In this document: piece by piece, positions 29,520 through 39,890 of the stretch | Layout of the letters: every line of letters begins with the position of its first letter | Numbering within the stretch: the stretch's first letter is position 1 | Virus record (IMG/VR): IMGVR_UViG_3300030019_000063 | Span: 1 to 44,474 of that record | Length of the DNA: 44,474 nucleotides | Direction: 5' to 3' (one strand) | From: a virus | Made by a program: the position numbers and the translations under genes | The notes under the pieces: generated by a model | Seen by the model: the letters and a program-made list of their open reading frames with translations, nothing else | Told to the model about the DNA's origin: nothing | The model's database searches: none

Positions 29520-31083
29520 AAGATACTATAATCCAGTTACAAATACTGTTCTCACTGATGCAAACACCACATTTGTATGTTCAATAACTGGCAACAACAA
29601 TAATCCAGGAACAAGAGAATTTCCAATTGCGACATTGACAAAATTTACATCATTATATGATGATAATGCTCGTAATATATTATATAGAGGAGAAACTATT
29701 GAAAATCCAGCATCATTTTTTCATGGATATTTAATAGGAGATGGAGAAGATGCATATTTAAATGGTAGTTGGACATGTAATTATTATGGATCAAGCATTT
29801 TTTATGGTATAAAAATATTACAATTCACTGGACTTGGAGGTATAATAAATTCAAGTATAAACACAATGTTAATGAGTTCATCAATAGTTGAGAGTAACTT
29901 TATTAACAATTACAATAGCTTAGTAGAAGGAGGTTCAAATAATGGAATAAGTAATGGATTGAATATTAAAAATAATACAGTATTAAATTTTAAAAATTAT
30001 TGTAAAATATCAGGTGTCAATTTATTAAATTTCATATTTGTTATTGAAGTAGATTTATATAATTATACATCAGTATCAAATATATCAAATTTTCAAATTT
30101 TCAAATATTGTTTATTTAGAAAAACAATAATTTGGAAATGGAAAGGTATTATAGTTCCTATTAACTATGGTACTTATGGTAATATATTGAATGATTATAT
30201 GACAGATGTAATTTCAGCATGGTATATTTTTTCTAATACCATTGTAGATGCAACGGAAAAAGCATACTGTCAGACTATGTTTCCAAATGAAATTACGTCT
30301 CCTTTATTTTACATAGATATTAATGGACAAACATGTAAGGTAGTTGAGGATAGACCATCTATTGAAGGAAGCAAAAAAATATTTAATAGATACACAAATG
30401 ACAATCCTATTGATTATTCTTTGTTTTTGAATTCTGAAAACATTGCTTTAACTATGAGCGATCAAAAAAACTATGTTGGATGTTACAAAGCAAATGCTGA
30501 TGTGATAACATTTAACAATGTATTAAATGTGAATTCTGATGGTTCTGACGACTTAGTTACAATTCCTGATATGCTAGTTTTTAATGGCAATAGTAATTTT
30601 ACTGTTAGTTCCGCTGATTCAGTTCAGATAAGAAATAGAATTCGTTCTAATGTATTTACTTTTAAACGTGGTTTTTCTTTAGCTGGAATGCAAGGACAAG
30701 TTAAATCTGGATTAGAAAGTAGATTCTCTTTTGGTAAATTTCAAGCATATAATGTGACAGATTCTCCATCTTTACCTCAAGAATCATTAGAGATTATTCC
30801 ATATGACAGTATGACAGAACCTTCATCATTTCCGAGATTTTCAGTTATGTTTAATGGTGTGTGTCAAATGTGGTATAACTCAACAACAAATTTACCTATT
30901 TTATTTAATGATCTTTTATCATTTGGAATAGTGACTGATAAAAATTTAACTGAGTACGGAAATTGGGCTGTTACAAATGCTGATTATGAAAGTTTTTTAT
31001 TAAGCTCATTACCTGGTATAAAACTAAATAACATAAAAATCTATTATGCTAAAGTAGAAATAAATCTTAATTATTATTTATAA
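29506..31083 (+). CDS. Beta-helix adhesin, cassette A (525 aa)
   Basis: Starts MGIFKRYYNPVTN. GNNNNPGTREFPIATLTKF near residue 25 is the usual entry to a right-handed beta-helix. The first 180 residues form Ile/Asn-rich rungs. The C-terminal half shares a block with 31289-32800 and 33298-35010: FKYCLFRKT, VNSDGSDDLVT, QIRNRIRSNV, SFGKF, EIIPYDSMT, then LTEYGNWAVTNADYESF. It lacks the LASxEWV tag. Probably a fibre tip whose C-terminal block assembles with the small IEYQFN protein that follows. Confidence 0.82.
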   Translation: MGIFKRYYNPVTNTVLTDANTTFVCSITGNNNNPGTREFPIATLTKFTSLYDDNARNILYRGETIENPASFFHGYLIGDGEDAYLNGSWTCNYYGSSIFYGIKILQFTGLGGIINSSINTMLMSSSIVESNFINNYNSLVEGGSNNGISNGLNIKNNTVLNFKNYCKISGVNLLNFIFVIEVDLYNYTSVSNISNFQIFKYCLFRKTIIWKWKGIIVPINYGTYGNILNDYMTDVISAWYIFSNTIVDATEKAYCQTMFPNEITSPLFYIDINGQTCKVVEDRPSIEGSKKIFNRYTNDNPIDYSLFLNSENIALTMSDQKNYVGCYKANADVITFNNVLNVNSDGSDDLVTIPDMLVFNGNSNFTVSSADSVQIRNRIRSNVFTFKRGFSLAGMQGQVKSGLESRFSFGKFQAYNVTDSPSLPQESLEIIPYDSMTEPSSFPRFSVMFNGVCQMWYNSTTNLPILFNDLLSFGIVTDKNLTEYGNWAVTNADYESFLLSSLPGIKLNNIKIYYAKVEINLNYYL

Positions 31084-31265
31084 TGGAACGTATTAATAAC
31101 ATATCAATAGATTTTATTTCTTGCACTCAATTTGTTAGCGGTATGCCTGCAGAAATATCACTTATCAACATAACAGTTGAAACATTAGTACCAGGTGATA
31201 TAACATTTTTTGGTATAAGTACAGATCCTGCATTACCAAGTATAATAGAATATCAATTTAATTAA
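31083..31265 (+). CDS. Small IEYQFN-ending protein, cassette A (60 aa)
   Basis: A short beta-type protein ending PSIIEYQFN. The same C-terminus closes the proteins at 32790-33011 and 35034-35240, each placed right after a large beta-helix gene. Its ATG overlaps the stop of 29506-31083 by one base. The invariant terminal octapeptide next to a variable body suggests a binding or docking tail. Confidence 0.75.
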   Translation: MERINNISIDFISCTQFVSGMPAEISLINITVETLVPGDITFFGISTDPALPSIIEYQFN

Positions 31266-31288
31266 AAATAATAAAAAATATATAATTT

Positions 31289-32800
31289 ATGGGAATATTT
31301 AGAATATACTATCATCCAAAAAGTAACATTGTACTAACAAATACAAACACTAAATTTGTTAGTACAATAGTTGGATTAAACACTAATCCAGGAACAAGAG
31401 AGTTGCCATATGCCACTTTAACCAAGGCTATATCCGCTATGGGTACAGCATCATCAATTGTTTTAAGCGGTCCTACAATAGAAAATATATCATCATATGT
31501 TGATATAATAGGTGATAATGTATCTGCTGATATTAATGGAATATGTAATGGAAGTTATACCGCAAATTTATATAATCTTAGAGTATTAGAAGTTACAGGC
31601 AATTATGGAGAAGTAAAAAATTGTTTCGTTACTAGAAAAGGATTAGGTTCATATGGACAAAATAGTTTTAATTTTGTAGAATCATCATCACGAGCTGCAT
31701 CTTATTCTAATGGTGATTCTAATACAACATTTTTAAATTTTGATAATTGGACAGATTCAACTGGTATGATACAGGATTCTAATATATATGTATCAATGAT
31801 TGATTTATTTCCAAGAGTAGCATTAAGTTGTTATCCAATATTCAAATATTGTTTATTTAGAAAAACAACTGTTTGGAAATGGAATGGAGAAATAATTCCA
31901 GATACTGATAATATAAATTCAATACCTGAGTTGTTATCATCATTAACTAATTATGCTACTAATACATTATCTGGCACATCTCAAACTTATATGAGGTTAT
32001 TAATAGACACATCATTTTATTCAGATATATCTATAGGACAAACTAATAAGATTGTAGATGATTCTATATATCCAATATTTAATAGGTATAATGTTGATGG
32101 ATCTATATCTGATTATACTCTTAATGTTAATGGAAATAATATTGCTCTTTATATGGCTAATCCTACATTACTTGATCATCAGTATGTTGGTTGTTACAAA
32201 CCTAATATATCTGGTGAGTTTAGTAGTAATCCATTAGTGTTTGGTGATATAAACAATGTTAATTCAGATGGTAGTGACGATTTAGTAACAACACCAGATT
32301 TATTGATTAGCAACGGAAAAGTTGGATTCTACGCTTCACAAGATTCTATTCAAACTAGAAATAGAACAAGAAGTAACGTATTATCATATGCAAGAGGTAT
32401 GAAACCTGGAGGTGGTCAAGCTCAACTAAAAAGTGGGTTAATAGATAGATTTTATTTTGGAAAGAATAGAACATTTACAACATCATCAGTTCCTTGTGAA
32501 AGTGTTGAAATTATACCTTATGATTCTTTAACACAAATTAGTTCTTATCCAAGATATTCAACACCATTTAATGATATCTGTCAAATTTGGTATCACATAG
32601 ATGCGAATGTTCCTGTTCTATTTAATGAATTGTCTGAATTAGGTGTAATTTCAGATATAAATTTAACTGAATATGGAAATTGGGCAGTAACAAATGCTGA
32701 TAATGAATCATTTGATTTAAATTTTATAACAGGAGTTACATTAAGACCCCAAGTTATAGTTTATATTAAAATAGAATTAAATTTAAATTATGCGGAATAA
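31289..32800 (+). CDS. Beta-helix adhesin, cassette B (503 aa)
   Basis: Paralog of 29506-31083: MGIFRIYYHPKSN, NTNPGTRELPYATLTKAISAM, then FKYCLFRKTTVWKWNGEI, NVNSDGSDDLVTTPDLL, QTRNRTRSNVLSYARGMKPGGGQAQLKSGL, and ending LTEYGNWAVTNADNESF. The N-terminal beta-helix has diverged far more than the C-terminal block, as expected if the N-terminal half sets specificity. Unlike cassettes A and C it has no 88-aa gene in front. Confidence 0.82.
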   Translation: MGIFRIYYHPKSNIVLTNTNTKFVSTIVGLNTNPGTRELPYATLTKAISAMGTASSIVLSGPTIENISSYVDIIGDNVSADINGICNGSYTANLYNLRVLEVTGNYGEVKNCFVTRKGLGSYGQNSFNFVESSSRAASYSNGDSNTTFLNFDNWTDSTGMIQDSNIYVSMIDLFPRVALSCYPIFKYCLFRKTTVWKWNGEIIPDTDNINSIPELLSSLTNYATNTLSGTSQTYMRLLIDTSFYSDISIGQTNKIVDDSIYPIFNRYNVDGSISDYTLNVNGNNIALYMANPTLLDHQYVGCYKPNISGEFSSNPLVFGDINNVNSDGSDDLVTTPDLLISNGKVGFYASQDSIQTRNRTRSNVLSYARGMKPGGGQAQLKSGLIDRFYFGKNRTFTTSSVPCESVEIIPYDSLTQISSYPRYSTPFNDICQIWYHIDANVPVLFNELSELGVISDINLTEYGNWAVTNADNESFDLNFITGVTLRPQVIVYIKIELNLNYAE

Positions 32801-33011
32801 TAACCTTTCATTGAATTTTTTAGGATTATCAACTAATGCTGCACATGATCATGAATTGGGTTTTTTAGGATTATCAACTAGTATTATACATAAACCTGAA
32901 ATGATGTTTTTAGGTATAAGTGTAGATAAACCTATTATTTGTACTCTTAGTACATTTGGACCTAGTTGTGATGTGGCTCCACCAAGTATAATAGAATATC
33001 AATTTAATTAA
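32790..33011 (+). CDS. Small IEYQFN-ending protein, cassette B (73 aa)
   Basis: Ends PSIIEYQFN like its counterparts. It contains three near-copies of the segment L-G-F-L-G-L-S-T (LNFLGLSTN, LGFLGLSTS, MMFLGISVD) spaced about 18-20 residues apart, so it is itself an internal repeat protein. It overlaps the upstream stop by 11 bases. Confidence 0.75.
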   Translation: MRNNNLSLNFLGLSTNAAHDHELGFLGLSTSIIHKPEMMFLGISVDKPIICTLSTFGPSCDVAPPSIIEYQFN

Positions 33012-33028
33012 AAAAAATATAAAAAAAA

Positions 33029-33295
33029 ATGATACAAATAACAGGCACAACAGAGTTTGATGAAACCAAACTACTATCTATGCAAAGTTCAGAATTTAAA
33101 GAATGGTATAATAAGAATGTTAATATTTTAATTAATGATAAACTAATTCCAGATTCTTTAGATATATTTAATAGACCAATTTCTTATACCGTTATATTTG
33201 ATAAATTTACAATAACAATTTATCCTCAATATATTTATAGTGATCAAAGTAGTTGGGCTTGCTCAGATTTACAAATAAAAATAAAAATTAATTAA
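33029..33295 (+). CDS. Small accessory protein, cassette C (88 aa)
   Basis: Second copy of the IQIT-x-T-x-E-F-D-E protein, same length as 29253-29519, and also containing a DIFNRP/DKFGRP element in the middle. It ends 2 bases before the beta-helix gene at 33298. Unknown function. Confidence 0.77.
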   Translation: MIQITGTTEFDETKLLSMQSSEFKEWYNKNVNILINDKLIPDSLDIFNRPISYTVIFDKFTITIYPQYIYSDQSSWACSDLQIKIKIN

Positions 33296-33297
33296 TT

Positions 33298-35010
33298 ATG
33301 ACAAATTTATTTAAAACACGTTTCGTTCCAAATGATGATGGTACAGATTCAGTCACACAAATAACTAATATAAATACTGTATTTGTACATACTTATATTG
33401 GAGATGATTTTTCAGGAGATGGTACTCGTGAATATCCATATAAATCTATATTTAAGGCTAATCAAAAAATTGGAGTAACATATATAATTTTTAGAGGTGT
33501 AATAAATGAATATTTTCAATTAAATAATAAAAATTTAATTGGAGATGATATTAATCAACAATTATTATTCTTAAATTATAATCCAGTTATATATGAAGGA
33601 CCATTTTGCAATAATATGACAGTAGATTCCGTGAGTGGATCAGTTAATAGTAGAGCTTGGTCTCATTCAATAATAAAATCATATAATGTTTCATCATTAA
33701 ATAATTTTAGTTATTTATTAGTTGAGAATATCGCTCGTGGTTCTTCTAATGATGGTAGAAGAGACAGGAATATATTACAATCTACTTTTTTAGGAAACGA
33801 AATAGGTAGTTGTACAATAAAAAATTGTATTCAAGTATCTGAATATAATTGGATTAATACAAGTAATGGAACAAATAAATATGTTGTATTCCCATCAACT
33901 TGTATATTTAAATATAATAATATTCCATTAATACAGCCTGAATGGACTAATGATTCAAAAACAAATATACAGATAATTAGAAATCTATATTTAGAATCTG
34001 GAATGAGCCAGCAAAACTTAGATTCTCTTTTTATGATAGATTCTTTTGGAAATGAAACTTGTAGAATTATAAAAGAATCAAGAAATGGCGGAACATCAGG
34101 CAACATTTTCAATATGTATAATACTGATGGTAGTATATTAGATTATTCTTTAAATCCGCAGTCGAATAATGAAGCGTTATATGCATCTGACTTAGGTGGA
34201 TATGTAGGATGTTTTGGTCCTGCTAATCCTATATTACCTACAGATTTAGATGTTCAAATTAATGTTAATTCTGATGGTTCTGATGATGTAGTTAATGCAG
34301 CTACTTTACTCAGAGGTAATGTTGATAATACTTTTGATTTTAATACAGCATCTGATCAAATATGGAATAGAATGAGAAGTCATACCACAATATCTATACC
34401 TAACGGTGTTAAATTTAAAGGTAGTCAATCAATGGAAGATGATGGTAGTGCATTTGGTTATTACTTCGGTAAAAAACAAAATCTATTGGATATTACTATA
34501 TTAACAACTGGAAGTACTTTAGAAGCCGATACATTATACAAAGTGTGTAATACAATTAAGGACGTATTTTCAGCAGTATTATATAATGGTACTCAATATT
34601 TACCAGATTATTTTTTCAAAACAGGAACTGATGTTCTAAACTATTCATTGTTAAATGAAGGATCTGGTACAATAGTACGTAAAGTGTTGAGCATTCCATT
34701 TGAATCAGAAGAAATTATACCTTATGACGACATTAATACTCCTTCTGTTAGCTTTCCTAAATTTAGCTGTCCTTTTTTCGGAATTGTGTTAATGTTATTT
34801 CATAAAATAGGAGATAGAATAGATTTACCTGTGTTATTTAGTGAAATAACAAGTGATAAAATATCGTATTATAGTGATTATGCAATTACAACTGCAGACA
34901 ATGAATTTGTTATTTTATCTGCTGATTCTGTTAATTATTATTATAAAATTCCAGCTATTAAATTTTTTAGAATTGAACTAAATGCTCATTTTGATGAAGA
35001 TTACGCTTAA
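33298..35010 (+). CDS. Beta-helix adhesin, cassette C (570 aa)
   Basis: Most divergent of the three. The start TNLFKTRFVPNDDG differs, but GDGTREYPYKSIFKAN marks the same beta-helix entry. The shared C-terminal block is present (VNSDGSDDVVNAATLL, IWNRMRSH, YYFGKKQN, EEIIPYDDI, YSDYAITTADNEF). An extra segment of about 60 residues (TTGSTLEADTLYKVCNTIKD...) sits between the FGK and EIIPYD motifs and accounts for the greater length. Confidence 0.82.
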   Translation: MTNLFKTRFVPNDDGTDSVTQITNINTVFVHTYIGDDFSGDGTREYPYKSIFKANQKIGVTYIIFRGVINEYFQLNNKNLIGDDINQQLLFLNYNPVIYEGPFCNNMTVDSVSGSVNSRAWSHSIIKSYNVSSLNNFSYLLVENIARGSSNDGRRDRNILQSTFLGNEIGSCTIKNCIQVSEYNWINTSNGTNKYVVFPSTCIFKYNNIPLIQPEWTNDSKTNIQIIRNLYLESGMSQQNLDSLFMIDSFGNETCRIIKESRNGGTSGNIFNMYNTDGSILDYSLNPQSNNEALYASDLGGYVGCFGPANPILPTDLDVQINVNSDGSDDVVNAATLLRGNVDNTFDFNTASDQIWNRMRSHTTISIPNGVKFKGSQSMEDDGSAFGYYFGKKQNLLDITILTTGSTLEADTLYKVCNTIKDVFSAVLYNGTQYLPDYFFKTGTDVLNYSLLNEGSGTIVRKVLSIPFESEEIIPYDDINTPSVSFPKFSCPFFGIVLMLFHKIGDRIDLPVLFSEITSDKISYYSDYAITTADNEFVILSADSVNYYYKIPAIKFFRIELNAHFDEDYA

Positions 35011-35033
35011 TAAAAATAAAATAAAATAAAATA

Positions 35034-35240
35034 ATGACTAAAATAAACAATTTGAATATATCGTTAGACATGGGTGTTATTCAACCATTAAATAAAGTAG
35101 TTGGTAAATTACATACGATGAGTATTAAGTTAGATTATGGTGTTATACCACCTAAGAATTTTTATAGAGGAAGAATTAATATATTAGGAATTGGATTAAC
35201 TAATGCAGAACAGAGTGTAATAGAATATCAATTCAATTAA
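35034..35240 (+). CDS. Small IEYQFN-ending protein, cassette C (68 aa)
   Basis: Ends SVIEYQFN. The body has two similar strands (NISLDMGVIQPLNK and SIKLDYGVIPPKNF), so like the cassette B protein it is built from short internal repeats. Last gene of the long operon, followed by the terminator at 35243. Confidence 0.75.
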   Translation: MTKINNLNISLDMGVIQPLNKVVGKLHTMSIKLDYGVIPPKNFYRGRINILGIGLTNAEQSVIEYQFN

Positions 35241-35242
35241 CA

Positions 35243-35275
35243 TAAAAAGAGTAGATTTAAAATCTACTCTTTTTT
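35243..35275 (+). terminator. Intrinsic terminator of the long adhesin operon
   Basis: AAAAGAGTAGATTT/AAATCTACTCTTTT with a T6 tail, straight after the stop at 35240. Confidence 0.9.
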
Positions 35276-35283
35276 ATTTTTAA

Positions 35284-35306
35284 TATAAAAAATTAATATA
35301 TATAAT
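35284..35306 (+). promoter_or_regulatory. Putative promoter
   Basis: An AT-rich segment including ATTAATATATATAATAT, immediately before the ATG at 35309. It resembles the late motif but lacks the GAAATAAA part. Confidence 0.35.
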
Positions 35307-35308
35307 AT

Positions 35309-35596
35309 ATGATTACAAAATTTAAAATATATGAATCAATAAATGAAGGAGAGCCAGAGAAAGGTGACTTTGTAATTGTTGATATCGAAGATGATACATA
35401 TTATCAAAAAGGAACAATTGACTTAGTGAATAATGGTATTCATAGATTAATTGATATACTATATGAAGCTAACTCTACTTCATATGTTATTGATTTTTCA
35501 GGTACTTGGTTCGTAAATAGAAAAAATATAATATATTGGGCAAAAAATTCAAAAGAATTAGAACCTTTACTACAATCAAACAAATTTAATATATGA
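35309..35596 (+). CDS. KIYESxNEGEPExGDYVI-type small protein, copy 1 (95 aa)
   Basis: First of three tandem paralogs. It starts ITKFKIYESINEGEPEKGDFVIVDI and ends SNKFNI. The GD-F/Y-V-I strand followed by short beta strands suggests a small SH3-like or KOW-like barrel. The N-terminal F-K-I-Y-E-S-x-N-E-G tag is widespread in small proteins of Bacteroidota phages as I know them. Its stop overlaps the next ATG (ATATGA). Unknown function. Confidence 0.8.
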   Translation: MITKFKIYESINEGEPEKGDFVIVDIEDDTYYQKGTIDLVNNGIHRLIDILYEANSTSYVIDFSGTWFVNRKNIIYWAKNSKELEPLLQSNKFNI

Positions 35597-35919
35597 AATA
35601 CATAAAACAATTTGAAAGGTTATCTAAATATAAAGTTGGAGATTATATAGTAATTGAATATAATTGGAATAGTGGAAATGATATACTATATAATTTGAAA
35701 GGATTTATTGATAGCACAATAGGAGTTTTATATGGTGAAGAATACGATAAAAAAAACTTAGTTATAAGATATGATAATGTACCAGAAGAATTAGTTCAGT
35801 TTTTCACAAAGATTGATAGTGGATATATAAAACCATTTTATCATTCTCAAATGGTTGGTTATTCTGAAAAAAAAGAAGATTTAGAATATTTAATAAATGC
35901 AAATAAATTTAATATATGA
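35593..35919 (+). CDS. KIYES/GDYVI-type small protein, copy 2 (108 aa)
   Basis: Shortened N-terminal tag (KYIKQFERLSKYKVGDYIVIEY) but the same body, with KGFIDSTIGVLYG and YSEKKEDLEYLINANKFNI at the end. It contains an NVPEELVQF element matching NVPDSLRKY in copy 3, so copies 2 and 3 are the closer pair. Confidence 0.8.
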   Translation: MKYIKQFERLSKYKVGDYIVIEYNWNSGNDILYNLKGFIDSTIGVLYGEEYDKKNLVIRYDNVPEELVQFFTKIDSGYIKPFYHSQMVGYSEKKEDLEYLINANKFNI

Positions 35920-36248
35920 TAACAGGATTTAAACTATACGAATCTTTTAATGAAGGAGAACCAGAAGTTGGTGATTATGTAATTTGTAATACCAAATATA
36001 GTCCTGATTTGAATTTATATCTTAGTAATCAAATAGGAAAAATAATAGGAATTGATAATGAAGATAATAGAGTAGAACCTTATCAAGTACATTTCATTAA
36101 CGTTCCAGATTCTTTAAGAAAATATAAAAATGTTAGAGATTATAAATATTCAAATACAATACCATTTTCAAGATTTGAAATAATCAATTGGTCCAAGAAC
36201 AAAGAAGAATTAAAGAATATATTTGATACTAACAAATTCAACATTTAA
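35916..36248 (+). CDS. KIYES/GDYVI-type small protein, copy 3 (110 aa)
   Basis: Starts ITGFKLYESFNEGEPEVGDYVICNT. It has NQIGKIIGIDN and NVPDSLRKY in the body, ends WSKNKEELKNIFDTNKFNI. Last gene before the structured RNA and terminator at 36295-36397. Confidence 0.8.
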   Translation: MITGFKLYESFNEGEPEVGDYVICNTKYSPDLNLYLSNQIGKIIGIDNEDNRVEPYQVHFINVPDSLRKYKNVRDYKYSNTIPFSRFEIINWSKNKEELKNIFDTNKFNI

Positions 36249-36282
36249 TTAAACTTTTAAATAAAATAGAGATATAAATTAA

Positions 36283-36397
36283 TGTAGTTAATTTGTGATG
36301 ATATAAAACATCACGAACTTTGACAAAGCCAAGAAAGCATAGTTGTTCATAAGAAACAACAAATTAAAGAGAGATAATAATTTATCTCTCTTTTTTT
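36283..36397 (+). ncRNA. Putative small structured RNA ending in a terminator
   Basis: Three hairpins lie in a row: GTGATG-ATATAAAA-CATCAC (36295-36314), GTTGTT-CATAAGA-AACAAC (36342-36360) and AGAGAGATAA-TAAT-TTATCTCTCT (36368-36391) with a T7 tail. Between the first two is the less AT-rich linker GAACTTTGACAAAGCCAAG. The two upstream hairpins are not needed for termination, which is why I consider an RNA product or a structured 3' end. The 5' end is uncertain. Confidence 0.4.
36366..36397 (+). terminator. Intrinsic terminator
   Basis: AGAGAGATAA/TTATCTCTCT, 10-bp stem with a 4-base loop and T-run. Confidence 0.9.
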
Positions 36398-36430
36398 ATA
36401 AATATGTTTTCATATTTGAAATTTAATTAG

Positions 36431-36438
36431 TATATTTG
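36431..36438 (+). promoter_or_regulatory. Bacteroidota-type -7 element
   Basis: TATATTTG matches TAnnTTTG exactly. The -33 region (TTTTC near 36407-36411) is weak. A TTTG at 36415-36418 is too close. The element lies 15 bases before the ATG at 36454, so the transcript leader would be very short. Confidence 0.55.
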
Positions 36439-36453
36439 CACAAAATATATATT

Positions 36454-36807
36454 ATGAAGAATTTTTTATTAGTTATGAAGAAAATTTTAGTATTTGTTAA
36501 GAAGCAACCAGTTTATGTTTTAATGACTTGGGTTTGTTGTTTAATATCAATTATATTAAATATAATTGCAACATTCACAAATAATAATACAATAAGATTA
36601 ATTGCATGGCTATTTATCATTATTCAGTTTTCTTTTATATTGATTCAGTTGAAAGTTTATAAATTTGACAGGGACATAATGAGTGAAGAAAACACTCTTA
36701 ATATATATAATATTGGAGATATGAATAAATATAAATCAGAATATAATAATAAGTTAAATTTACTTCAGAGAATAAAAGTTAAGTTTTCTAATAAAAAAAT
36801 TAAATGA
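36454..36807 (+). CDS. Small two-helix membrane protein (117 aa)
   Basis: I place the start at the ATG at 36454 (MKNFLLVMKKILVFVKKQP). The frame can be extended to a TTG at 36436, but those bases belong to the TATATTTG promoter element. Residues of about 17-38 and 46-67 are hydrophobic enough to span the membrane (VYVLMTWVCCLISIILNIIA; IRLIAWLFIIIQFSFILIQL), with a basic N-terminus and a polar, charged C-terminal half of about 50 residues. An inner-membrane accessory protein, perhaps a host-interaction or superinfection function; that is not demonstrated. It overlaps the next gene (ATGA). Confidence 0.78.
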   Translation: MKNFLLVMKKILVFVKKQPVYVLMTWVCCLISIILNIIATFTNNNTIRLIAWLFIIIQFSFILIQLKVYKFDRDIMSEENTLNIYNIGDMNKYKSEYNNKLNLLQRIKVKFSNKKIK

Positions 36808-37415
36808 TGAAACAAATTGAAGAATATACTGATATAGTTATATTACCTACTATTGGTAAGTCTTATGTGCATACTGACATAAATAATAATTATTTTGCAT
36901 CAAAGAGATATCTTGATGTTAAAAATAATAATTTTAATATGTATGTTTTAGATGATGAATCTGATGTAGTACCAGGTGATTGGATTTATTCATATTATCC
37001 AAGCACAGCCAATATAATAGCAAAGGTTCTAAGATTAGATATAATAGGAAATCATGTCGAATATATAGTAGATATTAGAGGTAAAGAGTTTTATTGGGGT
37101 AAAGATGATTCAAGTAAAATTATTGGTAGTAGTGATAAAAATATTATAACTAAAAATAGTATAGTTGAATTAAATCATTTATTTATGTCTGTTTATTTTT
37201 TAAGTATTAAAGAAAATAAGAAGAAAGAAGAAGAAAAAATAAAAAAAGAAATTGACATAAAAATTTCAAATAAAAATATTGATATCGAATCTGAAAATAA
37301 TATTCTTAAATATTCTACTACTGATGTATATTATATCATAAAAGATTTGATTAATTCATCTCATTACAAGCAAGTAGAATATTTAAGTAAATTTAAAACT
37401 GACAATAATATTTGA
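36804..37415 (+). CDS. Hypothetical protein with VPGDW motif (203 aa)
   Basis: The N-terminal half (about 1-125) is beta-rich, with DDESDVVPGDWIYSYYPSTANIIAKVLRLD and VEYIVDIRGKEFYW. Residues of about 135-165 are a lysine/glutamate-rich helical stretch (SIKENKKKEEEKIKKEID), then a short C-terminal region follows. The GDW strand recalls small barrel proteins of phages. No enzyme motif. It sits in an operon between the membrane protein and the family copy at 37417. Confidence 0.78.
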   Translation: MMKQIEEYTDIVILPTIGKSYVHTDINNNYFASKRYLDVKNNNFNMYVLDDESDVVPGDWIYSYYPSTANIIAKVLRLDIIGNHVEYIVDIRGKEFYWGKDDSSKIIGSSDKNIITKNSIVELNHLFMSVYFLSIKENKKKEEEKIKKEIDIKISNKNIDIESENNILKYSTTDVYYIIKDLINSSHYKQVEYLSKFKTDNNI

Positions 37416-37416
37416 T

Positions 37417-37848
37417 ATGTCAACAGATGATTTAAGAAATTGGTTATTAGACAAATTGTTGTCATGTTATCCAGTGGTTAGTGAAAATTTATATCATCAA
37501 ATTTATTGGTATTATGATGAATCTTATATAAGGAAAAATAAATTATTAAAATTGAATAATATTTCTAATGATGATTTATTAAATCATAAAATAAATGGAG
37601 AATGTTTATTCATTCAAGATACAGACAATAAATTCATTTGGTGTGATCATAAATATATTTGGAATTTTTTAGAATCGAATTATAATGAAAATGAGTATAA
37701 GATAAATATATTAATTGAGAAAATATTAATCAATAAGAAGGAATTTAATGATTATAATTATTTTGGTTATTATGATCATGAGATGAATAAAATTCTATTA
37801 TTAAAATCATTCAAAGAATTAAAAATAATTGATTATTCAATTAGATAA
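37417..37848 (+). CDS. CYPV/WFYDE-family paralog, right-hand copy (143 aa)
   Basis: Full match to the array family about 19 kb away and on the other strand: MSTDDLRNWLLDKLLSCYPV, YWYYDESYIRKNKLLKLNN, NGECLFIQD, FIWCDHKYIWNFLESNYNENEYKINILI. The second cysteine is Leu (LLK). It ends SFKELKIIDYSIR in place of KLxIY. It is in a transcript with a membrane protein and a VPGDW protein rather than with other copies. Confidence 0.85.
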   Translation: MSTDDLRNWLLDKLLSCYPVVSENLYHQIYWYYDESYIRKNKLLKLNNISNDDLLNHKINGECLFIQDTDNKFIWCDHKYIWNFLESNYNENEYKINILIEKILINKKEFNDYNYFGYYDHEMNKILLLKSFKELKIIDYSIR

Positions 37849-37880
37849 AAAAGAGAGCAAATAATTTGCTCTCTTTTTTT
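37847..37880 (+). terminator. Intrinsic terminator
   Basis: AAAAGAGAGCAAA/TTTGCTCTCTTTT with T-run, overlapping the stop of 37417-37848. The same AGAGAGCAAA stem recurs at 39829-39867. Confidence 0.9.
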
Positions 37881-37901
37881 ATTCATTTTTTCAATTTTAT
37901 T

Positions 37902-37921
37902 ATTTAATATATACAATAAAA
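37902..37921 (+). promoter_or_regulatory. Putative late promoter (variant)
   Basis: ATTTAATATATACAATAAAA, 13 bases before the ATG at 37935. It has the same C variant as the copy at 11107. Confidence 0.55.
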
Positions 37922-37931
37922 ATAATAATAA

Positions 37932-39827
<1,896 letters not shown>

Positions 39828-39828
39828 C

Positions 39829-39867
39829 AAAAAAAAAGAGAGCAAATTAATTTGCTCTCTTTTTTTA
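39829..39867. terminator. Bidirectional terminator between convergent genes
   Basis: AAAGAGAGCAAATT/AATTTGCTCTCTTT with A- and T-runs on both sides. It ends the fibre gene (+) and the right-end minus-strand operon. Confidence 0.9.
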
Positions 39868-39890
39868 ATCATTTTTATTTCGAAAAAAAG

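Noticed and set aside
36436-36453. TTG start for the membrane protein gene
   Set aside because: These bases form the TATATTTG promoter element. The ATG at 36454 gives a normal start.
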